Of a DNA stretch of 64,000 nt, positions 11,100 to 22,675 are shown one piece after another. The notes beneath the pieces are model-generated. The model ran no database searches, was not told where the DNA came from, and was given only the letters and a program-made list of their open reading frames with translations. This stretch comes from Marsupella aquatica (Eukaryota > Marchantiophyta): the NCBI GenBank assembly GCA_973895155.1, contig OZ316892.1:9176001-9240000 (forward strand). The letters run 5' to 3'. Every line of letters begins with the position of its first letter. Positions within the stretch are counted from its first letter, which is position 1. The translations under genes and the position numbers were made by a program.

Positions 11100-13710
11100 C
11101 TATTGCATACTCTCAACAGGGGTTCTTGCAGATGCTCCTTTACGTACACCTGGGAGAGTTTTCCAGTATCTGGCTCGAATCCTGGGCGATCATGATAATT
11201 ATCATTGCAAGAGGTATCAAGTTTTGTTGGTTGACAGATTGGTCCTCAGGTTACATTTTGTAAACATACTTTTATTACTACCTTCATTACTCTTCCTCTG
11301 TCATTGAAGTAGGACCTTTCTTCTAGGTACTTTTCGTTGTTTTTAATAAGACCGCAATCTGGAAGCCCCGCCTTCCACTCTTTTCTCTCCCACTTTGCAT
11401 TGTACCTGATTTTCTTTCTTCTTTCCTCTACAGCTAGTAATTTCAGCTCATGCGTCTTCAATTCTCATCCTGCTACATGCAATACCCCTTTCTTGTGCGC
11501 CGCCTCCCAAGCTAACCCTCTCCAACTCTTCTTGCTCTCTCCAATCCTCTCTTCTTAGCTGATCGGGCTTAGCCTCCGTAAATTCCTTCCAGTGTACCCA
11601 TCTCTGCCTCCTCAACCTACACCTCACTTTTACCTCAGGGTCCTCCGTTAAATCTATCGTCCCGGCCCTTCAAGGTATCAAGGAAACAAGTAGTCCTTAT
11701 TTACCACTTAGAAGTGTCCTGATTACCATGGCTACACATAAAGGAGTACGACAAACCAAGAATGAATAGATGAGGTACTCGCTTGTCTTCTCTTGCCACA
11801 GTACTCACGCTTAAGACTAACGCAATGTCGTAACCGTAGTAGTAGTTAGCTGTCTCTTTAGCAATACTGACTTTGGTAGGAAGGGGCTAAGGCAAGTAGA
11901 GAGCTAGCCTATTATCGCAGAATTTCCTACTCATCTCAGGACATTAATTGCTACATGAGCCCTCGAATCAGGCCCTAGGAAAACAGACCAAATCAATCAA
12001 AGGAATGCAGTGCAGAAACCTCTGGCATTCGGTCAAGTAATCAAACAAAAGGCTTGCTGGTCAAAGCCGAGGTGACGGCCTACCTTAGCCATGATGAAAC
12101 GAGGCTGCCCGTAGCCCACGTACTGACAATAGATCTTGTAAGTACGTACTCCACTCAGCCGTGGTTGCCTTAGTTACCAGTACGTACTCCACTCAGACAT
12201 GGTTGCCCCTAGTTACCCACCGGGCCATGACAGACCCAGCTTCCACCATCAACATTGCTTTGCTTTCACACAACTATATCTAGAGTATATAATATGCGGG
12301 GTAGCATGTACCTAAACATGTTATGTGGGTGCAAGTTTGTAGCTATGTCAACTGAAATGATATCTCTCCCTCAAGATTAATGAATCAATGAGAGAAAAAA
12401 CCAACGGGTGAGAATCAGATGCACTTCACATCATTCTCCTGAAGAAATCGCCCCACCATGCACCTTAGCTTCACCTGCAAAGTCCAGAGGGTGATGTCAA
12501 TTACAAGTGATATATATCTCTCACTCAGGATAAATGACTAAGTGAGAAAAAACGAACGACGGGCGAGAAAATAGACTAGTTTCAGATCATTATCCTAAAA
12601 GAAATCGCCGTAGCCTCCCTACCTCGCCTCACCTGTAAGGTTCAGGCGCAGAGAATTAGGGTCAATTATAATATGGTCAGTGGCACTCATAGGCAAGGTA
12701 CAGGTCTTCTTCTTGAAACACCGTTGTGGTGTGACGTATCCGTTAAAGTCGGTCAGATTATACAACCATGCCGCTGAATCGTCCGCTAATTCCGCAAATT
12801 GTTCCCTTGAGTGAGAGAGTTTGATGTGACTGGCCTCTACCTGCGATGAAGCCAGTTCAAAAACGTTTGATCGGACGCTCTCTTGCCAAAATAATACCGC
12901 ACAGCTGACGCATGGCTCGTACCTGTAGGCCTCACCGCTCTACGATCAGAGGACGGCTCCCCTGTCCAGTCTCTTTCATCACGTGGTCTGGAAATGCGCT
13001 ACTTTAATATACACAATGAGATTTCGAGACGAGTAGCAATGCGGGACCCACGGAGTCAACGCCAATCACGACTTTTCAATGGAAGCTGAATTATATGAGC
13101 CAGCTTAGCATCCAACCATAGACAGGGGCCACAATTTTTAGCTCACACTCAAATTATTCCCTCGTTACTAGAATGAAGGTTTTTGGATGTATAGGTATTT
13201 CTAAAAACTTTCACAGGCTGGCGTCTTTATATCATCCAGAGTTAAAGATCGTGCTCTTATAGACGAATTTTCTGCTGCTTTAATACTCCGTGAGCTTACC
13301 GGCTTGATTTTCTAACAAGGTAGGAGGAATAAAAGTTCATCCGTTTAGAAATCTAATTGTGTGTTTCAAACTCTTAGCTCGAACATGACTGTATTGCACG
13401 TTTTACGGTGACTCTCAAAACCAGTCACCTCCATAGTTGAGGAAGGCAGTAACTTAAACGATCTGAGCTCAGGGGCCTGGCAACCTGGACAGTGTCGTCC
13501 GTAGTTGGCCCCAGCCTGAAGCAACAGGCTGGCTTGCAACAGTAGCCTGGTGAGCTAGCGGTGGAATGGGAAAGAGTGACGACAAAGGAAATAAAGTCAA
13601 GAGCATGATGCAAACTAAGGCCGTGACTCATTGAACAGTAGTGAGTAGTGACTGATGGGACTGAGGTCGGTCAGCACAGCTTCACTCAGTCCGAACAGGT
13701 TAAGTCCGTG
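11100..13710 (-). repeat. Right arm of long inverted repeat bracketing the AP2 gene
   Basis: This is the inverted counterpart of 1800-4160, with long conserved blocks and scattered substitutions and indels. About 360 bp at 11,280-11,640 has little counterpart in the left arm. A local tandem duplication of about 47 bp ('agtacgtactccactcag') lies at 12,140-12,225 and is single in the left arm. No intact reading frame is shared between the arms. Confidence 0.8.
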
Positions 13711-13734
13711 GGTGAGCGAGGAAATCGTCAAGAG

Positions 13735-14660
13735 TAAGGACCTCTATTCGAAAGGCCAAGTATGTCATAATTTCAGTACTTGCATGGGTCCTAAAGAGTA
13801 CATGCACTAGGCAATTGACCGAGCCTTGACGGGAGGTATTCTATGTCGGGAGCAAACAGGAGATTGATAGATTGATAGCCAGACAAAAATGGTTCCAAAT
13901 TTGCTTTTTGGTGTATTTTACATTTTTTTGTGTTTTTTTAAAGAGTCCAAATGGCGAGCTAGCTCAGTAGCAAAAAGGGAGTCCCCAAAAGGGATGTTAC
14001 CAACCATGTAGTTCATAGCTACGCAGTTGCATGTAGAAAAATAGGAGTCATGCAGGAATGTTTTTGCTCATGCGAGGAAAAATTTTACTGTTTGCTCGCA
14101 CGTTACAATTATCCCCTTAACCCCCTTGACAGCTAACAAATATATCTATCTCTGTTCCATCTAACCTTCATTTTGGGTATTTAAGGTCCGTGAATTTTTT
14201 TCACACTACTACAAAATCCAGGGATGGGTACCCACTTGCAGCCTAGGGCTAGATCCTCAACAACATCTGACTAACTACTTAGTAGATGGAGCACAGGCTA
14301 CAAGTACACTACCGGAGCTCTCGGGGGTTTCACTTCCACAAAAATGGCATATCACATGCGATGAAGGATAAGGTCATTTTATTGGTTGTAAGGAAAGACT
14401 TAAGAATTTTTGTAGAAGAACAATAGGGTCTTTTAAATTCAATTTTGAGACTTATAAGAACATTAGGGCCTTTTTAATCCAATTTTTGAAATATTCCAAG
14501 AATATTCCAACTTTATAGGGGTTAAAAAATAATGTTTTGTTCTTACATTTTAGGGGGTCCAAGGCCTAAAAACGTCGCAGGTGATGGGGAGTTCCCCATG
14601 TAGTGAGACCCCCGAGCCGGAGCTAAATAATTATGTACGAGATTATGTAACTTTTGATTA
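13735..14660 (+). repeat. Direct repeat A, copy 2, interrupted by a MITE
   Basis: It matches 1310-1615 in the same orientation, with extra sequence at about 13,840-14,160. A MITE at 14,320-14,616 splits it. Removing one 8-bp duplication restores the continuous match to copy 1 around 'gtaactttTGATTA' versus 'ggaacttcTGATTA'. Confidence 0.6.
14320..14616 (+). mobile_element. hAT-like MITE, family M2, intact copy
   Basis: A 297-bp element with terminal inverted repeats: the left end reads CTCGGGGGTTTCACTTCC and the right end, reverse complemented, reads CTCGGGGGTCTCACTAC. It is flanked by perfect 8-bp direct repeats CCGGAGCT at 14,312-14,319 and 14,617-14,624. An 8-bp duplication is characteristic of the hAT superfamily. 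It has no coding capacity and must have been moved in trans. Confidence 0.88.
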
Positions 14661-15900
14661 CTCCATGCTTGGCAGAAAGACACCTTCAAAAAACATTTAC
14701 AAACAATTGTAATAAATTGATGCAAAAAATTTGTTTATACCTTTTTCTTATCTTACATATAAAGCGCGTCAACTACAAGCTAGAGTTGGGGCCTAGTTTC
14801 TAGAGTGAAGCCTCTAGATGGTAACTCCATGGCTCATCATGTGGATGGGAAAACTCATGACTATGATGTATGACAAATGATAATCATACATGCTTTTTAT
14901 CATGATTTCTATTCATATCAAAAAATGAGTTCCATAGCCCACAATAACATATGTGCATAGAAAAGAATATGGTAATATGTTATGTATGATTATTAAAATG
15001 ATGACATGCATGATAGCTTTTTTATCATTTTGACATTAACCTTCAAAAATTTGAATAAGAAATATATCTGACTGGTGATAATCTTAATATTGTCCTCCCC
15101 GCTATTCATGCATATGCTCAAAGAACGGGTAGTCAAGGCTAGTAATTAAAAATGTTGAGCTTGCAGCAATCCCATGAACCTATATGACTTACCTATAGAC
15201 GCTTTCCCATGGCCGTCCATTTATCTTGGAGTTTTTCTTGAATGTGCATGACTCTGAAATCACAAGGGTGTGTGGAGCTGGGACCAAGTCATGCAGGGTG
15301 GCAGTGCGCAGCCACAGCCAAAATTGAGTTGCAGGCCAGGTAGCCAGGTAGCCAGGGGAGGAAATCTTCCACTGAGAAATGGGGAGCATGCAATTAACAT
15401 GGTCACAAATGAGATCATGGGAGGCACACCTGGGGCTTACGAGGAATTCATGGGATTCATTGTTACACACTTGTCTAGGGGAGAGGCCAGGGGAGGGGAG
15501 GATGTAGAGGGGATGGAGGGAAAAGCTAAGACTCATTATTTTACAAAAAAACAAACTAACCCCAAAAAACCATTTCCCACCTTGCCCCCTCAAAGCATAA
15601 TTTTTTTCTCGTGCCCCAGGCTTCAAAAAGTTTCAATAAACTGTCCTCGGTCCCCTGAAAACTCTTGATTCCTGCGGTTGCCAAGTAACCATGAAACCCC
15701 CCGTAAACCTTACTCTAGACTGGACTCTCCTCTTCCTCCATGTAATTGATGCCATGTCTAGATCAGGGTCTAGGTTAGTTAATAAGATTCTTAGTTTGCA
15801 CGGTCCTCTCTTCCATCTTGAGAGTCATCTTATAATAAACTAGCCCTATGCGGGGCCCTATGCCTTGCTTTGTACCCCGCTTTGCACAAAATATATTGCA
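14661..15900. other. Intergenic, no gene seen
   Basis: AT-rich, with several near-palindromic 'atgataaaa/ttttatcat' stretches at about 14,870-15,030. Open frames on both strands at 15,189-15,668 overlap each other and show no family resemblance. Confidence 0.4.
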
Positions 15901-15904
15901 TGAG

Positions 15905-16300
15905 GTGAGAAAAAATGTTGATGTCAAAAAATATGTCAATGACAAAAGAAAATGTCGAGGTTCAGAGAAAAAACGTTGAGGTGAGAAAAAGATGTCGACG
16001 AGAGAAAAAGACTGTGAGGGATATAAAAATGTCAAGTTGAGAAAAAGGTCAGATGTCGAGGTGAAAAAGACGTCAATGAGAAAAAGAGATGTCAAGGTGA
16101 GGAAGGGAAGTTGAGGTGAGAAAAGGATGTCGAGGACAGAAAAGATGGCAAGGTGAGAAAAAGGTGTAAAGATGAGGAATTATATATACAGTCGCGGGTG
16201 AGAGAAAGATGTTGTGGTGAGACAAGGATGTCAATGTGAGGAACTCAACATGAGGAAAAGGTAACTAAGATGTTGAGGTGAAAAAAGATGTCACCGTGAA
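15905..16300 (+). repeat. Degenerate minisatellite, unit about 20 bp
   Basis: Roughly 400 bp made of imperfect tandem units close to GATGTCGAGGTGAGAAAAA, varying in the spacer and in A-run length. The purine bias on this strand is strong. Confidence 0.85.
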
Positions 16301-18115
16301 GGGGTATTCCAAGGATATTTTGGGGATGTGGTCCAATTGGAGGCATACAAGTGTCTGCGGTTGCATCCGTACGTGGATTTAATTATCTTGATGATCATGA
16401 GCATCACAACCATCCACTTTCCCTACGTGAGGATATTCTATATCCCACTTGTGTGGGGCTATCAAGTGATGTGGTATTTTGAGGGTATTTTCGGGATGTA
16501 ATCCATTTGGAGGCATCTAGGTTCGATGGTGACATTGGTGGATCTAAATTCCTATTTTGTTGGTGTGCATCCCTGGGCCACACAACTAGAAGCCGTGAAT
16601 AGAGATCGAGTCAATTTCTAACAAATAAAGTTATGGTGTGAGGGGGAGACCAATGATTGTTTCTAGCTTTGACATAGAGGCTGCATTTGGCATCAACTTG
16701 TGTTCAAAGTGAGCTTCAGTTCAAGACTGGAAGGATGCAAACAATTCAAGTTGGGAAGCAAGTGTTGCGGACAAGCAATGGCAACTGTTGGATACCAAAT
16801 TTAGTAGTAGGCGGGTAACTAGGGTTAAAACCAATATAACTGTAGTTAGAAGTAACCACAGTTAGTAATAGAGTAGGGTTAGAAGGAAAAAATGATGCAT
16901 AGTAGGCACTAGGAGGACGAGAAAACTAGGTAGTGAGTTTGGGATAGGTTAGGTAGTAGTAAGCTAGAAAACAAATTCATTAGGTGGCTTAAATACCTAG
17001 AGGGCAAATTAAGGAATAGCCAGCTCAGCATAATTTTAGAAAAATCTCCGGATAGATTTAGACTCAGAAACTTGAGAATTAGGTAGACTTGGGTATAATG
17101 AACTCACCTGCAAAATTGTAGCTTAGCCAGAAGTCGGAGCACGGAGTGAGGAATTCATGAAGTAGGGAATTTGTTATTAAAATAGAATATCGTAGATTGA
17201 AGTGATTTGCAGGTTTTGAATACAAGAAAAATGTGCTATAGGAGTAAGAAGAGAAGACCAGGTGTCATCATGTGTGCCCTTCTCATAAGGACACAAAATA
17301 CAAGGAGTATTGACGAGACCTACGAAGCCAGACAACAATTTCAGCCTCAATTCAGGGATATCAACCGGTGGCATTAAATGGGAAGAAAAATTTTCCATAA
17401 GGACAAGCATGGTTGACTCATGGAAACCGGAGAGACCACAGGAATTGAAGGATTGAAGGCAGGATTCGTGGAAACCAGGGCTCAGAGCACAAAAATTGGA
17501 GAGATTGAAGGCAGGAGACGATTAGGAAATTTGGAATGGGTGATGCTGTTGGCACTACTACTCTTATTCAAGCCCTGTTGTTCAATCAATCAATGCTGCT
17601 GCCTCAATTCAGTTCTCGATGCCGATGTTGTTGGGAGACTTTGGTGAGGGTGCTGTTGTATTGAAGGCTGGCGCTCCTGAATGGAGAATTGTCAAACTAG
17701 AAGGAGTTGCTAAGCCTTGCAGCTGCCTAGACTTGCTGCTTGCCTGAAGCTGATCGATGTTGCATTCCTACTGAAATCCAGTCGATGCTGCTAAGTGGAA
17801 GGGTGCTACTTCATTCTTGCTGCGCTACTAGAGATAAGAACAAGGCCAGTAGCTTAAACGCTGCTGAGGCAAAACATTATACTGATGCTTGCTACTGAAT
17901 GAAGGAGCTGCTGCGCTACTACTTCTGATAGCTTCAAATGCAATTTTGTTTCATGAAATGCTACGCTGCAATTGGGAAAGAGCTATGGTGATTGAGCTGG
18001 TGCTGCCGCTGATGCCATGGAAGCGGGCATGGAAGGATGGTGCGTTGCTATTATGGAGGAGCGTTGTGGAGCTTTGCACCCTGGGCCCCCAGCCTTTGTA
18101 TAGTTAAAGGGTATA
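16301..18115. other. Repeat-like sequence, no intact gene
   Basis: Two imperfect direct copies of a block ('ggtatt...ggatgt..tccaattggaggcat') start at about 16,304 and 16,479. The purine-rich 'gtgtgagggggagac' at 16,635 could be a remnant polypurine tract of an LTR retrotransposon. I found no partner LTR or retroviral domain. Confidence 0.3.
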
Positions 18116-19500
18116 CGTGCGTACAACCCCTTAACACATACCCCTTGTTATTTTTGGACACCAATAAAAATATCTCTTGTTATTCTTAAAAATTTAAGTT
18201 TAGAGAATTTATTTGCCCCTTGCAGAAATTATAAATTGACAATTAGTCACATTTATAAAGGTCTTGAAATTTTATAATCTTTTGAGTAAATACAAAAGTG
18301 ATTAAAGGTATAGCATAAAATAATAGGTTTCTATATATAGATAGAGAGTGTTTGAATGGAGAAACATACTTAAACTTACTAGAAGACTCACTATGGTTTA
18401 ATTAGCACATGTATCAGTGCTTGCAGACCTACCTATTGTCTCAACTATAAGGGCATATCTGTAAAAATATTTGCACGACTATTTCCTAATATTCTTAGAA
18501 AAACACATACCTGTCTCTAGAAAACATTTTGTTGCATGTACACATGTAAGTTCAGTGCTTAAAAAACTTTTATCTCAACTAAGAGAACCTTCTTACAAAA
18601 TCCCCAACTTATGTGCCCTCGTGTTGTCTTTCATCTTCAAGGGATCCTAAGTGAACACAATCAAAAAATTCACATTAGCAACAGTCCAAATTGAACTACT
18701 ATTTGGAGTATCTTTCAAATGGTTTTCCCCCCAGGTTCCCCAATACAAATCTAAAACCCTCCCAAAACCCTTGTACCCTAAACCCTTCAACACCTTGGAT
18801 TTTAGGGCCCCCCAAAATGGTACACTATGCCCCTAATGTCTCTAAGCTCAGCCTAAACATGTGTTCCAATAATATGAAGCCACGTGGACCAATGATATCG
18901 TGACGCATGGCACAATGTAATATGGCCCCCTTGAAGCAAATTATTGTGTGCTGCATTTATTTTGACCTTTCATAGTTATAAAGGGGTAGCTGTATAAAAA
19001 TGTCTCTTGCTTTTTATAACCCTATTATAAAAATTATTCTGGAAATGAATTTATCACACCCTTCCACTGTTCGCACGTCTGGCCCATTATTAATAACGCT
19101 GGGGGCCCAGGGGCTTTGCAAAGAGAGAAAAAATAATTAGTGGGGAACACTGTCGCTGCCTTGCGTTGCACCTCACTGACGCTGCCTCGCGCTTGCTGCG
19201 CCTTACTGCGACCTGCTGGGCTAAATTATGTTGTTGTGCGCAGTGTGCTACAAAATGTTGATGGCGAGGAGAGGGTGGCAACCAGGTTTGAACTCACAAC
19301 CTGCTGCTTGCTAAGGAATTTGTATGTGCTACCAAGGGAGCAAACATCAACTCTACATAAGCTTGTGGCAGCATCCGGCCAGGCTCGTTTGGGGAACTTT
19401 GAGACCTGTTTGAGGTCGGGCGAGGGGCCAAGGCGAGTAGGGGAGGACCTAGCAAGGGTGCCTCAACTTCATGGAGGCCCGGGAGGCTTTTTTTAATTTG
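18116..19500. other. Intergenic, no gene seen
   Basis: AT-rich to about 19,050, then a GC-richer stretch to 19,490 with an open plus frame at 19,140-19,496. That frame has no recognisable domain and I do not annotate it. Confidence 0.4.
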
Positions 19501-19504
19501 AACG

Positions 19505-20430
19505 GAATGTGTTAAGTAGATTTCATGAAGGCTTGAAAACTACTAGTTGTAATATGTTGTCGAGCTATTATGAAGCCCAACACTTGATGGGTGCTGCTAT
19601 ACGATGAGTTGTTGCTAGATAGCTCAACCTTGCACTCGCACAGTAGCCATGGAATAACTGCTAATATCAACATTCTAGTTGGAACCAACTCAAGTGGTAG
19701 TTGTACTATTCGGGTAAGTTTACAACTATGTAAAAGCTCACCTGTATTTCTGTGGTAACCCAAGTCTCAGTGGCAAAACCCGAGACTCAGTGATAACCCG
19801 TAACTCAGTGACATATTAATCCTCAGGTGTAGGCCAAGCTTGAAGTTGTTACTGTGAGAAATATTGTGTTCCAGTCAGTTTACAACTCGGTTAGTTGTAA
19901 GAGTTACCAAGGGGGTACCCTGGTTTCTTGTCTCACCGAGAGGTGGCCGCTGTTAAAGTTTTGTGTGGAAACCAGAGTATTGGTTGTAGTTAAGTTGACC
20001 TGTGGTTAAGGTAGAAACTTAACCCGGGTTAAGGATTAGCGGGAAAGTAGTTACGCTTGGGTTAAATTCTAGGGTGACCACTAACCTGAGTTAGCACCTT
20101 AGGCCTGGTTTGGTTTGGCTTGGGTTGGTTTGGAGCCCTGGGGTGTTGAAATAAAGAGGAGAACTAAGGGGCTGTCTTCTCACTTGTTCACTTGCACATT
20201 CTCTTGAAGGCTAAGAGCCTGGGGGCTGAGATCTCACTTAGGGAGAGTCAGCATTGGCTTGAGGCACTAGAGAGTGTGGACAGGGGACTAGTCCACTAGG
20301 TAGACAGCAAGGAGAGGGTAGGGGGAAGTGTTGTGATCTAATCTTGTACCATTCCTTGCAGTAAAGGCTCATACGTAAGCCTCAGTCTTGAAGTGTCTAT
20401 CCATCGGTTATTTGAATCCAGCACTTGAGT
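19505..20430 (+). repeat. Possible LTR-like segment
   Basis: It starts near TGTTAAG, carries an AATAAA-type signal at about 20,150 ('gaaataaagagg') and ends near '...tttgaatccagca'. This gross layout resembles a solo LTR. There are phrase repeats ('ctcagtg.caaaacccgag', 'ctcagtgataacccg') at 19,765-19,815. No second LTR, primer binding site or target duplication was established. Confidence 0.25.
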
Positions 20431-20856
20431 GTGTATGCAAGCTCAGGTGTGACTCAACCCAAGAGGGGTGAGGCTTGAAGCCAGGGAGTGACGGAGGAAC
20501 CAAGCACTTGCCTTGTTGAGATAGGAAGTGATGGTCTTGAAGCTCTTGGTGAAGTAAGCAGAGGGAACTCTTGGAGTGGTAGCCACATTGGGAGTTTGTG
20601 GGGACAGCTTGTGGGTGGGCACTTGCCGTGTTGAGATCAGGAGTGGGTTGTGTGAGTGTTTTCCAGTGGGAAAGCAAGGGAGTGATAGCCACCCTTCGAG
20701 GTTATCTTTCCAGCGGTGGAAATAAAAAATACATAGCTGGGTGTGTGAGTGAGAAATAGGGAGTTAGAGAGAAAGGGGATCTCCTGTTATGCTATTTGCC
20801 CATCCTAGGAACCCGGACAACGATAAGAAGGGGCCTCAGGGGGGTCACTTCCGCGG

Positions 20857-21331
20857 CCCGGGTACGCAACTCTTGTATAATTGGCAGGGGTCTACATTTT
20901 TATATGGACCAAAAAGTTGGCTATACAAAATAATAAATTTTCAAAAAACCTGGGTTTTCCACTTTTTAAAATTTTCGAGTCATGTAAAAGGCTTGGTTTT
21001 CTTCCCTTTCCATATGAAATTAAAAAATATTCCTACACATGGTGGAATTTTTATTAAAAGATTTTTAAAATTTTAATAAAAATCCTGAAAAGCTGGCTAG
21101 TTTGGCTGTAGACCCCTGTATTAAAAAAAACCCATATAATTTGGTTTTGATCAACTTTTAGTACATCAAAACATGTTTGGTTTTCTTTGTAAGTTATATT
21201 TTTGGATTCCTTAAGTTGAGAGGTACAAGAATTTAGTAGACTAAAATAAAATCTAAGATGGTCAATTGGATATAGGACCATTATAAGAAATTAAAAACTT
21301 GCCTTATAAAAAGAGGAGTTGCATACCTGGG
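20857..21331 (-). mobile_element. hAT-like MITE, family M1, copy 1
   Basis: 475 bp. Terminal inverted repeats CCCGGGTACGCAACTC (left) and CCCAGGTATGCAACTC (right end, reverse complemented). Perfect 8-bp target duplication TTCCGCGG at 20,849-20,856 and 21,332-21,339. It is AT-rich and non-coding. The flanks ('ggggggtcacttcc' on the left, 'acatcacgtgcgatgaag' on the right) resemble the left end of family M2, so it appears inserted in an M2 copy. Confidence 0.92.
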
Positions 21332-21339
21332 TTCCGCGG

Positions 21340-21466
21340 AAGTGCCACATCACGTGCGATGAAGTATAGGGCCATTTAATTGAGTTCGGCGGAAGACTTC
21401 CAAAGATTGGTGGAAGAACTAAAGGGTCCATTTTAATTATTGGGTCGCTTTAAAGAACAATAGGCA
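21340..21466 (+). mobile_element. M2 MITE fragment between the two M1 copies
   Basis: The blocks 'cacatcacgtgcgatgaag', 'agggccatttaattg' and 'agaacaataggca' match the left half of the 14,320-14,616 element. This segment is the loop between the two inverted M1 arms. Confidence 0.65.
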
Positions 21467-21474
21467 TTTTTTAA

Positions 21475-21962
21475 CCCGGGTATGCAACTCCCCTTTTTAT
21501 AAGGCAAGTTTTTAATTCCTTATAATGGCCTTATATCCAATTGACCATCTTAGATTTCATTTTAGTCTACTAAAGTCTTGTACCTCTGAACTCAAAGAAT
21601 CCAAAAATGTAACTTAAAAAAAAAACCAAACATGTTTTGATGTACAAAAAGTTGATCAAAACCAAATTATATGGGTTTTTTTTAATACAGGGGTCTACAG
21701 CCAAACTAGCCAGCTTTTTAGGATTTTTATTAAAATTTTAAAAATCTTTTAATAAAAATTACAACATGTGTAGGAATATTTTTTAATTTCATATGGAAAA
21801 TGAATAAAACCAAACCTTTTATATGACTTGAAAATTTTTAAAAGTGGAAAACCCAGGTTTTTTCAAATTTTAATTATTTTATATAGCCAACTTTTTAGTC
21901 CATATAAAAATGTAGACCCCTGTCTATTATATAAGAGCGGGTATAAGAGTTGCATACCCGGG
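21475..21962 (+). mobile_element. hAT-like MITE, family M1, copy 2
   Basis: 488 bp. Perfect termini CCCGGGTATGCAACTC and its complement, with an 8-bp target duplication TTTTTTAA at 21,467-21,474 and 21,963-21,970. It is an inverted, high-identity copy of 20,857-21,331, about 140 bp away. Together they can fold into a hairpin with arms near 480 bp. Confidence 0.92.
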
Positions 21963-21970
21963 TTTTTTAA

Positions 21971-22387
21971 TTGGGACATAGTCCACAGAAGTTGTCCAGC
22001 AAAGTTAGGGATTTTATTGTCATATGTTCATGCGACACGCGTCATGTTTATATTGGACCACGTGTCTCCTTGTAATTACGACACGTGTTTTTAGGGTGTA
22101 AATATTAATTTTTGCCACAACATGAATGTTTCAATTTTTTCCCTATTGTAACCAAACTTTATAATTGTCAACAATTTATATTTGGGGTTTATTGGGACGG
22201 GGTCTAAAGTCGGTTAAGGGACCCCAGGGGACCGATGATGCCACTCAGGGTTTGCAAGGGCCGTCGATGTTTAGGGTTTAAGATCTGACGGTGCACAATG
22301 GCTCGGGTGGTGGCTGTAGGGGACGAGGACTGTGGGCCCGAGGTTGAGGGAGGACGCGCGAACATTGAGTTTCAAACTCAATGTTCA
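21971..22387. other. Intergenic, no gene seen
   Basis: No coding signal or known repeat is recognised here. Confidence 0.4.
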
Positions 22388-22675
22388 CTTTCTTTGTGAC
22401 AATTGGGAGGGTTGCATTGCACTGCCGCAACTTTCTTCGTGACAATCGGGAGGGGCTGCGCTTTGCTTTCTTTGTGACAATCGGGAGGGGCTGCGCTGCG
22501 CTTTCATTGTGACAATCGGGAGGGGCTACACTTTGCTTTCTTTGTGACAATCGGGAGGGGTTGCGCTGCGCTTTCATCATGACAATTAGGAGGGCTGCGC
22601 TGTGCTGCCGTAGAGGATCTTCAACTTTCTTTGTGACAATCGGGGCTGCATTGCGCTGCCGCAACTTTGGAGGGT
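22388..22675 (+). repeat. Minisatellite, seven units of 35-53 bp
   Basis: Seven repeats of a core close to CTTTCTTTGTGACAATCGGG, each followed by a GC-rich spacer (GAGGGGCTGCGCTGCG and variants). Cores start near 22,388, 22,431, 22,466, 22,501, 22,537, 22,571 and 22,624. The minus strand stays open across the array, which is probably chance. Confidence 0.85.

Noticed and set aside
15189-15668. Open frames of 132 (plus) and 145 (minus) codons overlapping each other
   Set aside because: They lie opposite each other, have no recognisable domain, and sit in repeat-like intergenic DNA without splice or start context.
19505-20430. Complete LTR retrotransposon
   Set aside because: A solo LTR-like layout is possible, but no second LTR, primer binding site or reverse transcriptase was found nearby.
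22388-22675. CRISPR-like array
   Set aside because: Units are of unequal length with similar, not unique, spacers, in a plant genome; this is a minisatellite.
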